Counted from the stretch's first letter, positions 34,188 through 42,907 are shown. The stretch: DNA of 64,000 bases from Streptomyces sp. NBC_00193 (GCF_026342735.1 NZ_JAPEMM010000003.1:1-64000), one strand, 5' to 3'. Made by a program: numbers and translations. The notes: generated by a model not told the origin, from the sequence alone.

Positions 34188-34221
34188 GGTCGTCTCTTCT
34201 TCTTCCGTTCCCTCCGGTCCG

Positions 34222-34989
34222 TTACGGGCGGCCGATGCCGAGCTGGGCGGAGAATCCGCCGTCGACGGTGAGCAGTTCGCCGGTGGTGTATCCGGAGTCC
34301 GGGCCGGCCAGGAACACGGCGGCCGCGGCGACCTGCTCGACGGTGGCGAAGCGGCGCAGGGGGATCTGGCGCTTGATGCTCTTGCCCCCGTCGCGCTGGA
34401 GCACCTCGCCCACCAGTTCGGTCGGGGTGAAGCCGGCGAGGACCGCGTTGACCCGTACGCCGAACCGCGCGAGTTCGATCGCGGCGGAGCGGGTGAAGGA
34501 GTTCAGGGCGCCCTTGGAGGCGGAGTAGTTGGACTGTCCGATCCAGCCGCGCTCGCCCATGGCGGAGGAGATGTTGACGACGGTGGCGTCGCCCTGGGCC
34601 ATGAAGTGCTCCATGACGGCGTGCGTGCAGTGGTACGCCCCGCCGAAGTTGACCTTCATGACGTTCAGCCAGGCGTCCGGCGCGCCTTGGTAGATCAGGC
34701 CGTCGTCGCTGGTGCCCGCGTTGTTGACCAGCACGTTCAGGGAGCCCAGCTGACGGATGGCCTCGGCGACCAGTTCCGCGGCCTGCTCGGGGTCGGAGAC
34801 GTCGGCTCCGATCGCCACGGCCCGGCCGCCCGCCGCCTCGATCTCCTTGACGACCGCCAGGGCGTCTTCCCGGCGTGAGCGGTAGTTGACTGCGACGGCC
34901 GCCCCCTGTTCGGCCAGGGCCAGGGCGATGGCCCGGCCGATGCCCCGCGAGGCACCGGTGACCAGGGCGGTGCGGTCCTTCAGCTTCAT
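34222..34989 (-). CDS. 3-oxoacyl-ACP reductase (FabG-type SDR)
   Basis: 255 residues. TGASRGIGRAI is the cofactor motif (residues 10-20), NNAGTSDDG the structural motif, and SNYSASKGAL carries the catalytic Tyr and Lys. NADPH-dependent reduction of the beta-keto group fits its place in the operon beside the two dehydratases. It starts 133 bases after the ACP gene, with a 16-base-stem hairpin in between. Confidence 0.93.
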   Translation of the reverse strand: MKLKDRTALVTGASRGIGRAIALALAEQGAAVAVNYRSRREDALAVVKEIEAAGGRAVAIGADVSDPEQAAELVAEAIRQLGSLNVLVNNAGTSDDGLIYQGAPDAWLNVMKVNFGGAYHCTHAVMEHFMAQGDATVVNISSAMGERGWIGQSNYSASKGALNSFTRSAAIELARFGVRVNAVLAGFTPTELVGEVLQRDGGKSIKRQIPLRRFATVEQVAAAAVFLAGPDSGYTTGELLTVDGGFSAQLGIGRP

Positions 34990-35068
34990 CTGTCTCTTCC
35001 CGTTTCTGCTACGAGGTGGGCGTCCTGGCTGCTGCGGCCGACGGGCGCCATACGGGCCCCGGCGCCAC

Positions 35069-35113
35069 CCCGCACCCGCCCGGCCCCGCGGTCCGGAGCC
35101 GGGCGGATGCGGG
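35069..35113 (-). terminator. Intercistronic hairpin, likely attenuating terminator
   Basis: CCCGCACCCGCCCGGC (35069-35084) pairs with 35098-35113 with one G-T wobble. It sits nine bases beyond the ACP stop, inside the PKS operon. Partial termination here would give more ACP and malonyltransferase than downstream enzymes. Confidence 0.65.
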
Positions 35114-35121
35114 ACGGGATG

Positions 35122-35544
35122 TCAGGCTGCGGCGGCCGCGTGGGCGCGCTCGGTCAGCAGATCGGTGAGGTTCTGGACGGTGAACAGGCCGAGGACCCCT
35201 TCGGCGGTCAGCGGCTCCGCGAGCTGGTTGCGGTCGAACTGCGGCAGGACCTTCTCCAGGTGGGTCAGGCCGGTGTCGTTGACGACCTCGTTCTCGTCGC
35301 CGAACTCCTCGTCCGGGATGCCGCCCTGGAGCAGGTTGGCGATGTCGGCCACGGTGATCTTCACCTTGGTGGCGCGCTCCAGCCGGAAGAGGATGTCGAG
35401 CAGGTCGATGGACTCGGCACCCAGCGCCCCGAGGAGGGTCGCGTCGGGAACGGCCTCGGCCTCGTCGATGCCGAGGGCGTCGGCTATGGCGGCCTGGACC
35501 GCGGGGAGGTAGTCGGTCGACAGGGTGGTCAGGGTTTCGGGCAC
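35122..35544 (-). CDS. Acyl carrier protein of the reducing PKS
   Basis: 140 residues, longer than the usual 80-90. The phosphopantetheine site is GAESIDLLDI (Ser45). A normal ACP helix pattern runs from about 12 to 75. The C-terminal 65 residues (NEVVNDTGLTHLEKVLPQFD and on) form an extra helical region also seen in ACPs of some polyene-type systems, which may bind the KS/CLF or dehydratases. GTG start at 35544. Activation is probably by the PPTase at 46260. Confidence 0.88.
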   Translation of the reverse strand: MPETLTTLSTDYLPAVQAAIADALGIDEAEAVPDATLLGALGAESIDLLDILFRLERATKVKITVADIANLLQGGIPDEEFGDENEVVNDTGLTHLEKVLPQFDRNQLAEPLTAEGVLGLFTVQNLTDLLTERAHAAAAA

Positions 35545-35637
35545 CGTTTGCTGCCTTTCAAGTGGATTTCGCGAAGGGGAACGAAAGGAGTGGGGGGGAA
35601 GGGACGGAGACGGGTGTGGGCGTACGCGGCTGCGCGG

Positions 35638-36609
35638 CTACGCGGCGACCGCGCCGGCGACGGGCTCCGGGCTCAGGTCGCGCAGCAGGGTGTTGATGCG
35701 GCGCTCGTCGTTGGTGCTGCGGACCAGGGCGCCGGGCACGCAGCGGTTGGCGAAGCCGCTGAGGACGCGGCCGGGGCCGACCTCCAGGTAGCCGCCGACG
35801 CCGTGCACCGAGGCGGCTGCCAGTACGTCGACCCAGCGCACGGGTCCGGCGAGCTGGCGCCGGAGCAGGTCGCGGGCGTGCGCCCCGTCCCGCACCGCGG
35901 CGCCGGTCACCGAGCTGATGACGAGGAGCCGGGGCGCGGAGAACGTGGTGCGCTCCAGTTCGGCGGTGAACTCGTCCTCGACCGCGCTCATCAGCGAACA
36001 GTGGAAGGGTGCGGAGACCTTGAGCGGCACCGCCCGCTCGGCGCCCGCCTCCAGGGCGAGCCGGCTCACCTCGGCGACCGCCTCGCTCTGGCCGGAGACG
36101 ACCGTCTGGCCCGCCTCGTTGTAGTTGGCGACCTCCACGACGCCGAGCGGTGCGGCAGCCGCGCACAGCTGCTCGATCCGCTCGGGAGCCAGCCCCATGA
36201 GCGCGGTCATGGCCCCGGACACCCGGCGAGAGACACCGGCCATCAGCTCGCCGCGGCGGCGTACGAGGCGTAGCGCGTCGCCCGCTTCGAGAACGCCGGC
36301 GGCGATCAGGGCCGTGTACTCGCCCAGGCTGTGCCCGGCGACCGCGCCGGGGCGCAGGCCCGTCTCCTGGCGCAGTACCTCGTACACGGCGAGGCTGGTG
36401 GCGACGATGGCGGGCTGGGCGATCTCGGTCGGTGCGAGGTCCGCATCGGGGGCCGTGGTGCACAGTTCCGTCAGGGGGAGTCCCGTGGCCTCCTCCGCCC
36501 GGGCCAGCACGCGTCCGACCGTGCGGGGGTGGTCGCGGAGGAGGTGTCCGGCCATGCCCGCGCGCTGCGAGCCCTGACCGGGAAACATCGTGAAGAGATT
36601 GTCGATCAT
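35638..36609 (-). CDS. Malonyl-CoA:ACP acyltransferase
   Basis: 323 residues. The first motif is FPGQGSQRAGM, the nucleophile is in AGHSLGEYTA (Ser94), and His203 follows in SAPFHCSLM. The GHSLG and a Ser-Ala-Pro-Phe-His specificity region fit malonyl-CoA. A dedicated transferase inside the PKS operon suggests high flux into this pathway. ATG at 36609; a possible TAGGAA minus-10 nearly abuts it. Confidence 0.93.
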   Translation of the reverse strand: MIDNLFTMFPGQGSQRAGMAGHLLRDHPRTVGRVLARAEEATGLPLTELCTTAPDADLAPTEIAQPAIVATSLAVYEVLRQETGLRPGAVAGHSLGEYTALIAAGVLEAGDALRLVRRRGELMAGVSRRVSGAMTALMGLAPERIEQLCAAAAPLGVVEVANYNEAGQTVVSGQSEAVAEVSRLALEAGAERAVPLKVSAPFHCSLMSAVEDEFTAELERTTFSAPRLLVISSVTGAAVRDGAHARDLLRRQLAGPVRWVDVLAAASVHGVGGYLEVGPGRVLSGFANRCVPGALVRSTNDERRINTLLRDLSPEPVAGAVAA

Positions 36610-36751
36610 CCCCGTTCCTACCTCACTGAGTTGTGGGTGACAGGTCGTCGAGCCGCCGGTCCGCCGGTCCGCCGGTGTCCATCGGCGACCGGTCCTCGAC
36701 CCCGTGAAATCTGGCATCACGTTCTGGCGCATTCCTCGAATGCGCCTCGAT

Positions 36752-37984
36752 TCACTCGGCGGCGGCGCCGGGGGCGGCGGCCGGCTGCGCGGCCGCCCGT
36801 CCGGGGGCCTTGGCCCAGCGGGTGCCGTAGGCGACCTGCCCCTTCTCCGCCGCGCCGAAGGCCTTGGTGTTCCAGTTCTTGCGCATGAAGGCCTCCCGCG
36901 CCTTGATCAGCAGCGGGTTCTCCACCGAGCCCATCTGCCCGATGCGCCAGGCGATGCGCTGCAGGGGCGCCGTGCGCTCGCGGCGCTCGGCCTCGTAGCC
37001 GCGGAGCGCCGCGACCGGGTCGCTTCCCGCCCGCTCCAGGTGCTCGGCCAGGACCAGGGCGTCCTCCAGGGCCTGGCAGGCGCCCTGGCCGATGTTGAAG
37101 GTGATGGGGTGGGCGGCGTCGCCGAGCAGGGTGACGCGGCCCTTGCCCCACTGGCGTTCGGGCTTGCGGCCCTCGACGTCTCCGCGCAGGATCCACTCCT
37201 CGGGGGTGGCGCGCAGGATGTCCGCGACCGGGCCGCCCCAGCCTGCGTGGCGGCGCAGCAGCATGTCCCGTACGCCGGGCTCGTCGCGCCCGCCGGGCGC
37301 TCCGTTGGCCACGCTCATCCAGTGCACCAGGCCGGGTGCGACGTCGTAGTAGGTGAACCGGGTACCCGGCCCGAACATCGCGTTGAAGGTGCCCGACGGG
37401 ATGTCGGCGTGCTCCATCGGGGCCCGGCCGCGCCAGGCGATGTAGCCGCTGAAGCGGTTCTTGGCGGGGCCGAACATGGCGTCGCGCACGGCTCCGTGGA
37501 TGCCGTCGGCCCCGATCAGCAGGTCGCCGCGGTCGCTGCCGCCGTCGGCGAAGCGGACGGTGACGCCCTCGGCGTCCTGGTCGAAGCCGATGACGTGGGC
37601 GCCGGTGCGCACCACGGGGCCCTCCAGCGCGTCGCGCAGGATGCCGTGCAGTACGGAGCGTTCGACGGCGATGGTGGGCTGTCCGTAGCGGGTGACGAAG
37701 TCGCCCACCGGCCAGGCGCCGAGCACCTCGCCGCGCCAGGTGCTGAAGTGCGCCGTCTGCTGGGCCGGGGCGATCTCCAGGACCTTCTCGGCCAGACCCA
37801 GGTAGTCCAGCGCGAGCATGCCGTTGGTCCAGACGTGCAGTCCGGCACCTCCGTCGCGCAGTTCCTCGGCCCGCTCGAAGACGACGACCTCGAAGCCCTT
37901 GCGCTGGAGTGCGAGGGCTGCGGCGAGGCCGCCGATCCCTCCGCCGGCTATGAGTACGCGACGGGGACGTCGTCCTATGGCCAT
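36752..37984 (-). CDS. FAD-dependent aromatic monooxygenase
   Basis: 410 residues of the flavin hydroxylase family (salicylate-hydroxylase/zeaxanthin-epoxidase type). RRVLIAGGGIGGLAAAL is the FAD motif (residues 9-25), LLIGADGIHGAVRD the DG motif, and VTLLGDAAHPITFNIGQGAC the GD motif. It may hydroxylate or epoxidise the aryl head or the polyene. The Ala/Pro tail of about 20 residues is unstructured. It is the first gene of the minus-strand PKS transcription unit, 142 bases before the malonyltransferase. Its promoter has a TAGCGT at 38072-38067. Confidence 0.88.
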   Translation of the reverse strand: MAIGRRPRRVLIAGGGIGGLAAALALQRKGFEVVVFERAEELRDGGAGLHVWTNGMLALDYLGLAEKVLEIAPAQQTAHFSTWRGEVLGAWPVGDFVTRYGQPTIAVERSVLHGILRDALEGPVVRTGAHVIGFDQDAEGVTVRFADGGSDRGDLLIGADGIHGAVRDAMFGPAKNRFSGYIAWRGRAPMEHADIPSGTFNAMFGPGTRFTYYDVAPGLVHWMSVANGAPGGRDEPGVRDMLLRRHAGWGGPVADILRATPEEWILRGDVEGRKPERQWGKGRVTLLGDAAHPITFNIGQGACQALEDALVLAEHLERAGSDPVAALRGYEAERRERTAPLQRIAWRIGQMGSVENPLLIKAREAFMRKNWNTKAFGAAEKGQVAYGTRWAKAPGRAAAQPAAAPGAAAE

Positions 37985-38179
37985 CTCTAGCTCTCCTCGT
38001 GGCTGTCCGGGCGGCCAGGCCGCTGCCATCGGGTACGAGATCCCTGACGGACTCCGGTAGTTGTCAACGCTAGCATTACGGGCATCGATGTTGATAGTGT
38101 CAGCAGGACATCTAGCATCGCTATATCCCCGTGGCGCGACGGCCACGCGGCAACCGGCAGAACGACAGAGGTGGTTGTG
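37985..38179. promoter_or_regulatory. Divergent promoter region, monooxygenase / DUF1772
   Basis: 195 bases between divergent genes. On the minus strand TGCTAGCGT (38075-38067) supplies a TAGCGT minus-10 like that of three other cluster promoters. CTAGC-containing segments recur at 38110-38125. No SARP-type heptamers are evident. Confidence 0.4.
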
Positions 38180-38653
38180 ATGGAAGCGCTCCTGCTCACG
38201 CTGGCCGTGGTGGCCACCATGGCCAACGCGGTGGTCTACGGCACCGACGTGTTCTCGGCACTCGTCCAGCGGCCGGCCATGGCCCATGTCGACGACGCGG
38301 CCCTGACCAGCGCCATGGGCCAGATCCACCGCTTCGGCGACAGCCGGATGCCCATCCCGGGCGTCTTCGGCCTGGTGGCCACGGTCGGCACCGCCGCCGT
38401 GGCCGGGTTCGAGGGAAAGACCACGCCGTCCGTGGCCTCGGGCGTGGCCGCCCTGGCGCTGGTGGCGTGGCTGGCCATCTACAACAAGGTGAGCGCGCCC
38501 GTGAACAAGGAGCTCACCGGAGCGGCACTGGACTGCCGCGTCGCGCCCGACGCCCGTGGGCTGCAGCGGACCTGGGACAGCGTCATCAACGTCCGGGTCC
38601 TGCTCCAGGCGGTGGCGCTCGGCGGGATGTGCGTCGCGCTCGCGGCCTCCTGA
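38180..38653 (+). CDS. DUF1772 anthrone-oxygenase-like membrane protein
   Basis: 157 residues with four membrane helices (about 2-22, 55-77, 83-102 and 135-155). IHRFGDSRMPIPGVFG and NKVSAPVNKEL carry the conserved polar residues of DUF1772, the family that includes fungal anthrone oxygenases and bacterial C-H oxygenases acting on anthrone-like polyketides. It may oxidise a ring carbon in the product. ATG at 38180 with AGAGG upstream; a GTG three codons earlier is an alternative. Divergent from the flavin monooxygenase. Confidence 0.82.
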   Translation: MEALLLTLAVVATMANAVVYGTDVFSALVQRPAMAHVDDAALTSAMGQIHRFGDSRMPIPGVFGLVATVGTAAVAGFEGKTTPSVASGVAALALVAWLAIYNKVSAPVNKELTGAALDCRVAPDARGLQRTWDSVINVRVLLQAVALGGMCVALAAS

Positions 38654-38852
38654 GCGGCCCCCTTCCTGTCTCCCTGCGCCGTGCGGCGGCTGTGCGGGAG
38701 GCCGGGAGAGATGGCCGGTCTTTGTGGTTTTCGCCAGGGCTGATGACCTGTCGGTTTGGGAGAGACTGCCGGTCAGAGGGCTTGATCCGTCGCGTTCACG
38801 GGGCGGGAGCAGGCCCTCTTGCACGGTGAAAACCAACGGGGAGGACGGCACC

Positions 38853-39596
38853 ATGAGTGCACAGGAGCAGTACGACAAGATCGGTGAGGCGTACGAGGGG
38901 TTCAAGGCCCTTCCGCTGGAGCAGTGGGCGATCGTGCCCGGATTCCTGGCCCTGGTCGGGGACGTGACGGGCAAGTCGGTGCTCGACGTGGCTTCGGGTA
39001 CCGGCTTCTACAGCCGGGAGCTCAAGCGGCGCGGCGCATCCGAGGTGCTCGGGATCGACATCTCCCCCGAGCTGGTCTCCGTGGCGCAGGCGATCGAGGA
39101 GCGCGAGCCCCTGGGCGTGCGCTACGAGGTGGGCGACGCGGCCGAGCTGCGGTCCTTCGAGGAGCCCTTCGACGTCGGGCTGGCCGTCCAGCTCCTCAAC
39201 TACGCCTCGGACATCGCCACCACGGAGCGGATGTGCCGCAACATCCACCGGAGCCTGAAGCCGGGCGCCGAGCTCTTCCTGATCAACCAGTCGCCCGACT
39301 ACCGCTTCGACGGACCGACCCCGGAGAAGTACGGCTTCCGCACCGAGCTCACCGGTGAGGAGGTCGAGACCGGGTTCAAGGTGCGGACCACGGCGCTGCT
39401 CGACCCGCCGGTCTCGTTCGAGGCGAACTTCCCGCGCCGCGAGGTCTACGAGAACTCCCTGAAGGCGGCCGGGTTCAGCGGGCTCACCTGGACCCCGATC
39501 ACGGTGTCCGAGGCCGGCCTGCGGGAGTTCGGCGCGGAGCACTGGGCGAACCTCGCCGAGAACCCCCCGCTGGAGATGCTGCGCTGCCGCGCCTGA
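38853..39596 (+). CDS. Class I SAM-dependent methyltransferase
   Basis: 247 residues. SVLDVASGTGFYSRELKRRG (about 45-64) is the SAM-binding motif I, VLGIDISPEL motif II, and DVGLAVQLLNYASD motif IV. The C-terminal half has the cap seen in small-molecule O-methyltransferases. ATG at 38853 with GGGGAGG eight bases upstream. It follows the DUF1772 gene in the same direction after 199 bases and probably methylates a hydroxyl on the product or the sugar. A 17-base-stem terminator follows. Confidence 0.88.
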   Translation: MSAQEQYDKIGEAYEGFKALPLEQWAIVPGFLALVGDVTGKSVLDVASGTGFYSRELKRRGASEVLGIDISPELVSVAQAIEEREPLGVRYEVGDAAELRSFEEPFDVGLAVQLLNYASDIATTERMCRNIHRSLKPGAELFLINQSPDYRFDGPTPEKYGFRTELTGEEVETGFKVRTTALLDPPVSFEANFPRREVYENSLKAAGFSGLTWTPITVSEAGLREFGAEHWANLAENPPLEMLRCRA

Positions 39597-39614
39597 CATC
39601 GCGTCCGATGCGGT

Positions 39615-39653
39615 GACGGCCCGGCCCCGGGGGTTTCCCGGGGCCGGGCCGTC
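39615..39653. terminator. Bidirectional terminator, 17-base perfect stem
   Basis: GACGGCCCGGCCCCGGG (39615-39631) and its exact complement (39637-39653), five-base loop, between the convergent methyltransferase and peptidase genes. A short CCGGTCCC-rich direct repeat follows at 39680-39720. Confidence 0.92.
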
Positions 39654-39724
39654 GGTGGTTCAGCCGGTCCGGGCGCCGGTCCCGGTCACCCGGTCCCGGT
39701 CCCCCGGTCCCCCGGTCCCCCGGG

Positions 39725-42001
39725 TCAGGCGAACAGGTCCGCCAGGAGCTCGGGGCCCAGGGGGATCGGGGCCGGGCGGTGGGCCGGGGGCCGGGTGTCC
39801 TGGAGCTCGCGGACCAGGAAGTCCCAGCAGCGCTTGCGGACGTAGGCCAGGTGGTCGATGAAGGTGTGGTCGGCGCCGGGGACGACGAGCAGCTCGAAGT
39901 CCTTGTCGGCGGCGATGAGGCGGTCGGCGAGCCGGAGGGTGTGGGCCGGGTGGACCTGGTCGTCCATCTCTCCGTGGACGAGCAGCAGTTTGCCCGCGAG
40001 GCGGTCCGCGAGGTCCAGGTTGGAGGTGCGGGCCCAGGCCTCGGGGTTGTCCGCGCCGTCGTAGGACTCCACGAAGCCGAGGTTGAAGCAGCGGGCGTCG
40101 TGCGAGCCGGACAGGGCCACCCCCGCCGTGAACACCCCGGGGTGGTCCAGCAGCGCGCGGGCCGCGGCGAATCCGCCGCCGGAGTGGCCGAACGCGCCCA
40201 CCCGGTCCAGGTCCATCCACGGCCGGGTGGCGGCCAGTTGGCGCAGCGCCGCGACGTGGTCGTCCAGGCAGCCGGCGTCGGACAGCCGGCCCTGCGAGGC
40301 GTCGTGGAAGGCCTTTCCGCGGCCGGGGGTGCCCCGTCCGTCCACGGCCATCACCACGAATCCGAGCGCCGCGAGGGGTTCGGCGTCCATGCCCAGGCCG
40401 CCGGGGTCGAAGCCCGGGGCGACGCGGTTGACCTGCGGTCCGGGGTAGAGGCTGTCGATGACCGGGTAGCGCCGGGCGGGGTCGAAGTCCCGCGGCCGGT
40501 AGAGGACTCCGTAGAGGTCGGTCTCGCCGTCGGCCGCCTTGACGCAGAACCGCTCCGGCGGGGTCCAGCCGGTCTCGGTGAGCTTGCCGGTGTCGGCGCG
40601 CTCCAGCTCGGCGAGCACCCGGCCGGTCCAGTCGCGGACCCGGGTGACCGGCGGGGTGTCGACGGTGGACGCGGAGTCGATGAAGTAGTCCCGGGCGGGG
40701 GAAGTCGTGACGGTGTGGTCCTGGTCGTCCGGGGTGATCCGGGTGAAGGCCGTCCCGTCCAGGGACGCGCTGCACACCGTGCGCCGGTACGGATCCTCCG
40801 CCACCAGGCCCGAGGCGGTGAAGTAGACCGTCCGCGCGGCCTCGTCGACGTGCAGGATCTGGCGGACCTCCCACGGACCGGAGGTGACCTGTCCGAGCAG
40901 GGCTCCGGTGTGCAGGTCGTAGCGGTACAGGTGGCCGCGGCCGTCGCGCTGCGAGTACCAGAGCACCTCGTCGGCCAGGACCCGGACGATCGGCGGCTCG
41001 AACGCCCACGGGTTGGGCTCCACCCGGGTGGGCCCGCTCTCGCCGAGCACCGTGGTGACCTCGCCGGTGGCCGGGTCGAGCCGGTGCAGGGTGAGGGTGC
41101 GCAGGTCGCGGGGGCGGTCCAGGTAGTGGACGGCCGAGCCGTCCGGGGCCCACCACGCCCACTGGGCCGTGATCGGGGACAGCTGCGGCATGAGCAGCGG
41201 CTCGGCCTGCGCGCGGACCACGGCGCCCTCGGCGAGGTCCAGTACGACCAGCTCGGCGCGCGGCACGTGCGCGTCACCGGGGTGGGCGTAGCGCTGGGTG
41301 CGGGTGAGGGGCGGGCCGCCGTCGGCGGGGGCGGCCTGCACGAGGTGGGCGAGGCGGACCTCGCGCTCGTCGGTGCGGTGGGCCAGCACCTTCGTCGAGT
41401 CGGGCGACCAGGCCACGGCGGGCGGCAGGTGCGGGAGGCCTATCTTTCCGAGCAGGGTGGCGTTGGCCGTGCAGTCCGGGCCGGCGCCGTAGGCGTGGCC
41501 GGGTGCGCCGTCGGTGGTCAGGGCCCAGGTGCGGCCGTCGGACAGCGAGCGCGCCCACAGGTCGTGCCCCTGCCGGAACACGGCGAACTTCCCGTCGGGC
41601 GAGGGGACCTCCAGCGGGCTGCCCGGCGGGGCGGACTCGGCCCGCTCGCAGGTGTAGCCGTCCAGGTCGCAGCTCCAGTGCTCGCCGAAGGCGTCGAACT
41701 CCACGGCGCTGCCCACCGGTTCCATCGCCGTGAACGGCAGGGCCTCGGGGTCGACCGGGTGTCCGGAGGCCGCGGCCAGGGCGGCGGCGAGCCGGGGGTG
41801 GTCGAAGGCGGGCTCCCGGGTGCCCGCCGCCGGGTCGACCATGACGAACCGGCGGCCGGTACCCGTGTGCACCGCGTACCAGAACCGGGCGCCGGCGTCG
41901 GTCCACTGCGGCCTGACCTTGTCGCCGGTGACGAGCTCGCCGGGGCGGGCGGGGCGGTGCAGGAGCCGCTCCGCGGCCTGGTACTGCTTGGTGGTGCTCA
42001 T
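39725..42001 (-). CDS. S9-family serine peptidase (dipeptidyl peptidase IV type)
   Basis: 758 residues. The N-terminal beta-propeller holds repeated WSPD/WAPDG blades. The C-terminal alpha/beta hydrolase has the nucleophile in GAFGHSGGGFAAA (about residue 600), the Asp in the GEMDDQVHP loop and His in PGADHTFIDH. No signal peptide is visible, so it is probably cytoplasmic. It could process peptides, and a RiPP is predicted in this window, but S9 peptidases are common housekeeping enzymes and no link is shown. Confidence 0.9.
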   Translation of the reverse strand: MSTTKQYQAAERLLHRPARPGELVTGDKVRPQWTDAGARFWYAVHTGTGRRFVMVDPAAGTREPAFDHPRLAAALAAASGHPVDPEALPFTAMEPVGSAVEFDAFGEHWSCDLDGYTCERAESAPPGSPLEVPSPDGKFAVFRQGHDLWARSLSDGRTWALTTDGAPGHAYGAGPDCTANATLLGKIGLPHLPPAVAWSPDSTKVLAHRTDEREVRLAHLVQAAPADGGPPLTRTQRYAHPGDAHVPRAELVVLDLAEGAVVRAQAEPLLMPQLSPITAQWAWWAPDGSAVHYLDRPRDLRTLTLHRLDPATGEVTTVLGESGPTRVEPNPWAFEPPIVRVLADEVLWYSQRDGRGHLYRYDLHTGALLGQVTSGPWEVRQILHVDEAARTVYFTASGLVAEDPYRRTVCSASLDGTAFTRITPDDQDHTVTTSPARDYFIDSASTVDTPPVTRVRDWTGRVLAELERADTGKLTETGWTPPERFCVKAADGETDLYGVLYRPRDFDPARRYPVIDSLYPGPQVNRVAPGFDPGGLGMDAEPLAALGFVVMAVDGRGTPGRGKAFHDASQGRLSDAGCLDDHVAALRQLAATRPWMDLDRVGAFGHSGGGFAAARALLDHPGVFTAGVALSGSHDARCFNLGFVESYDGADNPEAWARTSNLDLADRLAGKLLLVHGEMDDQVHPAHTLRLADRLIAADKDFELLVVPGADHTFIDHLAYVRKRCWDFLVRELQDTRPPAHRPAPIPLGPELLADLFA

Positions 42002-42053
42002 TGCTCTGCTCCTTCGACGGTGCGGGCGGGTTCGGGCGGGTGGTGCGGCGGCC

Positions 42054-42725
42054 TCAGAGGCTGCGGGCGGTGATGTCGCCGTAGGAGGTGGTCGCGTGGA
42101 TCTCCAGCCGGTCGGCGGCGCTCCCGGTGTTCCGCAGCGCGTTGTGGATCCGGCCGTAGGAGGTGCCGGCGTCCAGGGAGGCGGCGGCTCCGGCGGCGGC
42201 GCCGACCGAGACGTCGCCGGACTCGGTGCGCAGCACGACCGTGCCGCGCACGGCTTCGGCGATGCTGATGTCGCCCTTCATGGTGCTGATCTCCGCGGGA
42301 CCGCCGAGGCGGCCGACCGCGATGTCGCCGGCCTGGACGGTGAGGCGGGCGCTCGCGGCCTCGTCGAGCTTGACGGTGGCCTGCGCGCCCTCGAAGGCGA
42401 CGTCGCCCAGCTGCCCGACGCCCCGGAGCTCGGCGGCGGCCGCCTTGGCCTCGATGCGGGAGCCGACGGGGAGCTGGACGGTGACCTCGATGGATCCGGC
42501 GGCGCCGAGGATCCGGTTCTGCGGCTCGGGGACCTCGATGCGCAGGACGCCGTCGGCGTAGGCGACCGTCGTCTGCTCCGCCGTCTTCACGTCGCGGCCC
42601 TTCGAGGCGTCCGCGGGCAGGACCTCGACGGTGGTGTCGGCGCGGTCGGCGGCGATGAGGCGGATACGGCCGGCCGGGATGTCGAGGACGGCGGCGATCG
42701 GGGCGGTGGTGGCGAACTTCTGCAT
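42054..42725 (-). CDS. DUF4097-family beta-helix protein
   Basis: 223 residues with repeating short beta strands (GVLRIEVPEP, GSIEVTVQLP, GDISIAEAVRGTV, TSYGRIHNAL) typical of DUF4097 adhesin-like proteins. No signal peptide or anchor is present. The ATG at 42725 is chosen because upstream sequence is AT-rich regulatory DNA. Divergent from a GbsR/MarR-type regulator that very likely controls it. Function unknown. Confidence 0.85.
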   Translation of the reverse strand: MQKFATTAPIAAVLDIPAGRIRLIAADRADTTVEVLPADASKGRDVKTAEQTTVAYADGVLRIEVPEPQNRILGAAGSIEVTVQLPVGSRIEAKAAAAELRGVGQLGDVAFEGAQATVKLDEAASARLTVQAGDIAVGRLGGPAEISTMKGDISIAEAVRGTVVLRTESGDVSVGAAAGAAASLDAGTSYGRIHNALRNTGSAADRLEIHATTSYGDITARSL

Positions 42726-42778
42726 CGTTCTCTCCTGTGGTCTGCGGTGGTGCCGTTTGTTTCCGACAACGGAAAAGC

Positions 42779-42907
42779 TACGTTGCATTCCAATACCTGG
42801 CAACACACTCGTTGCGTAATTTCTGCATCTCCGCAGGTCAATTGGGCCATTATCGTTGCAATGGTTTTGAATTCAATGCAACGCAAGCCCGTCATGCGTT
42901 GCAATGG
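42779..42907. promoter_or_regulatory. Operator cluster, four CGTTGCAWT elements
   Basis: CGTTGCATT (42781-42789), CGTTGCAATGG (42854-42864) and GCGTTGCAATGG (42896-42907) on the plus strand, and AATGCAACGC (42875-42884) in reverse orientation. The last two form an inverted repeat with an 11-base centre. The region is AT-rich compared with its surroundings and lies between the divergent DUF4097 and regulator genes, so it is the likely binding region of that regulator. Confidence 0.6.

Noticed and set aside
27219..36609. Classical aromatic type II PKS
   Set aside because: No aromatase/cyclase of the ARO/CYC type is seen beside the KS genes, the KS is FabF-like, and two dehydratases plus a FabG-type KR are present. 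SnoaL, cupin and ABM-like genes hint at ring chemistry but do not outweigh this.
39725..42001. S9 peptidase as the RiPP leader protease
   Set aside because: It has no coupling or shared promoter with the RiPP genes, and S9 enzymes of this type are common housekeeping genes; kept only as a remote possibility.
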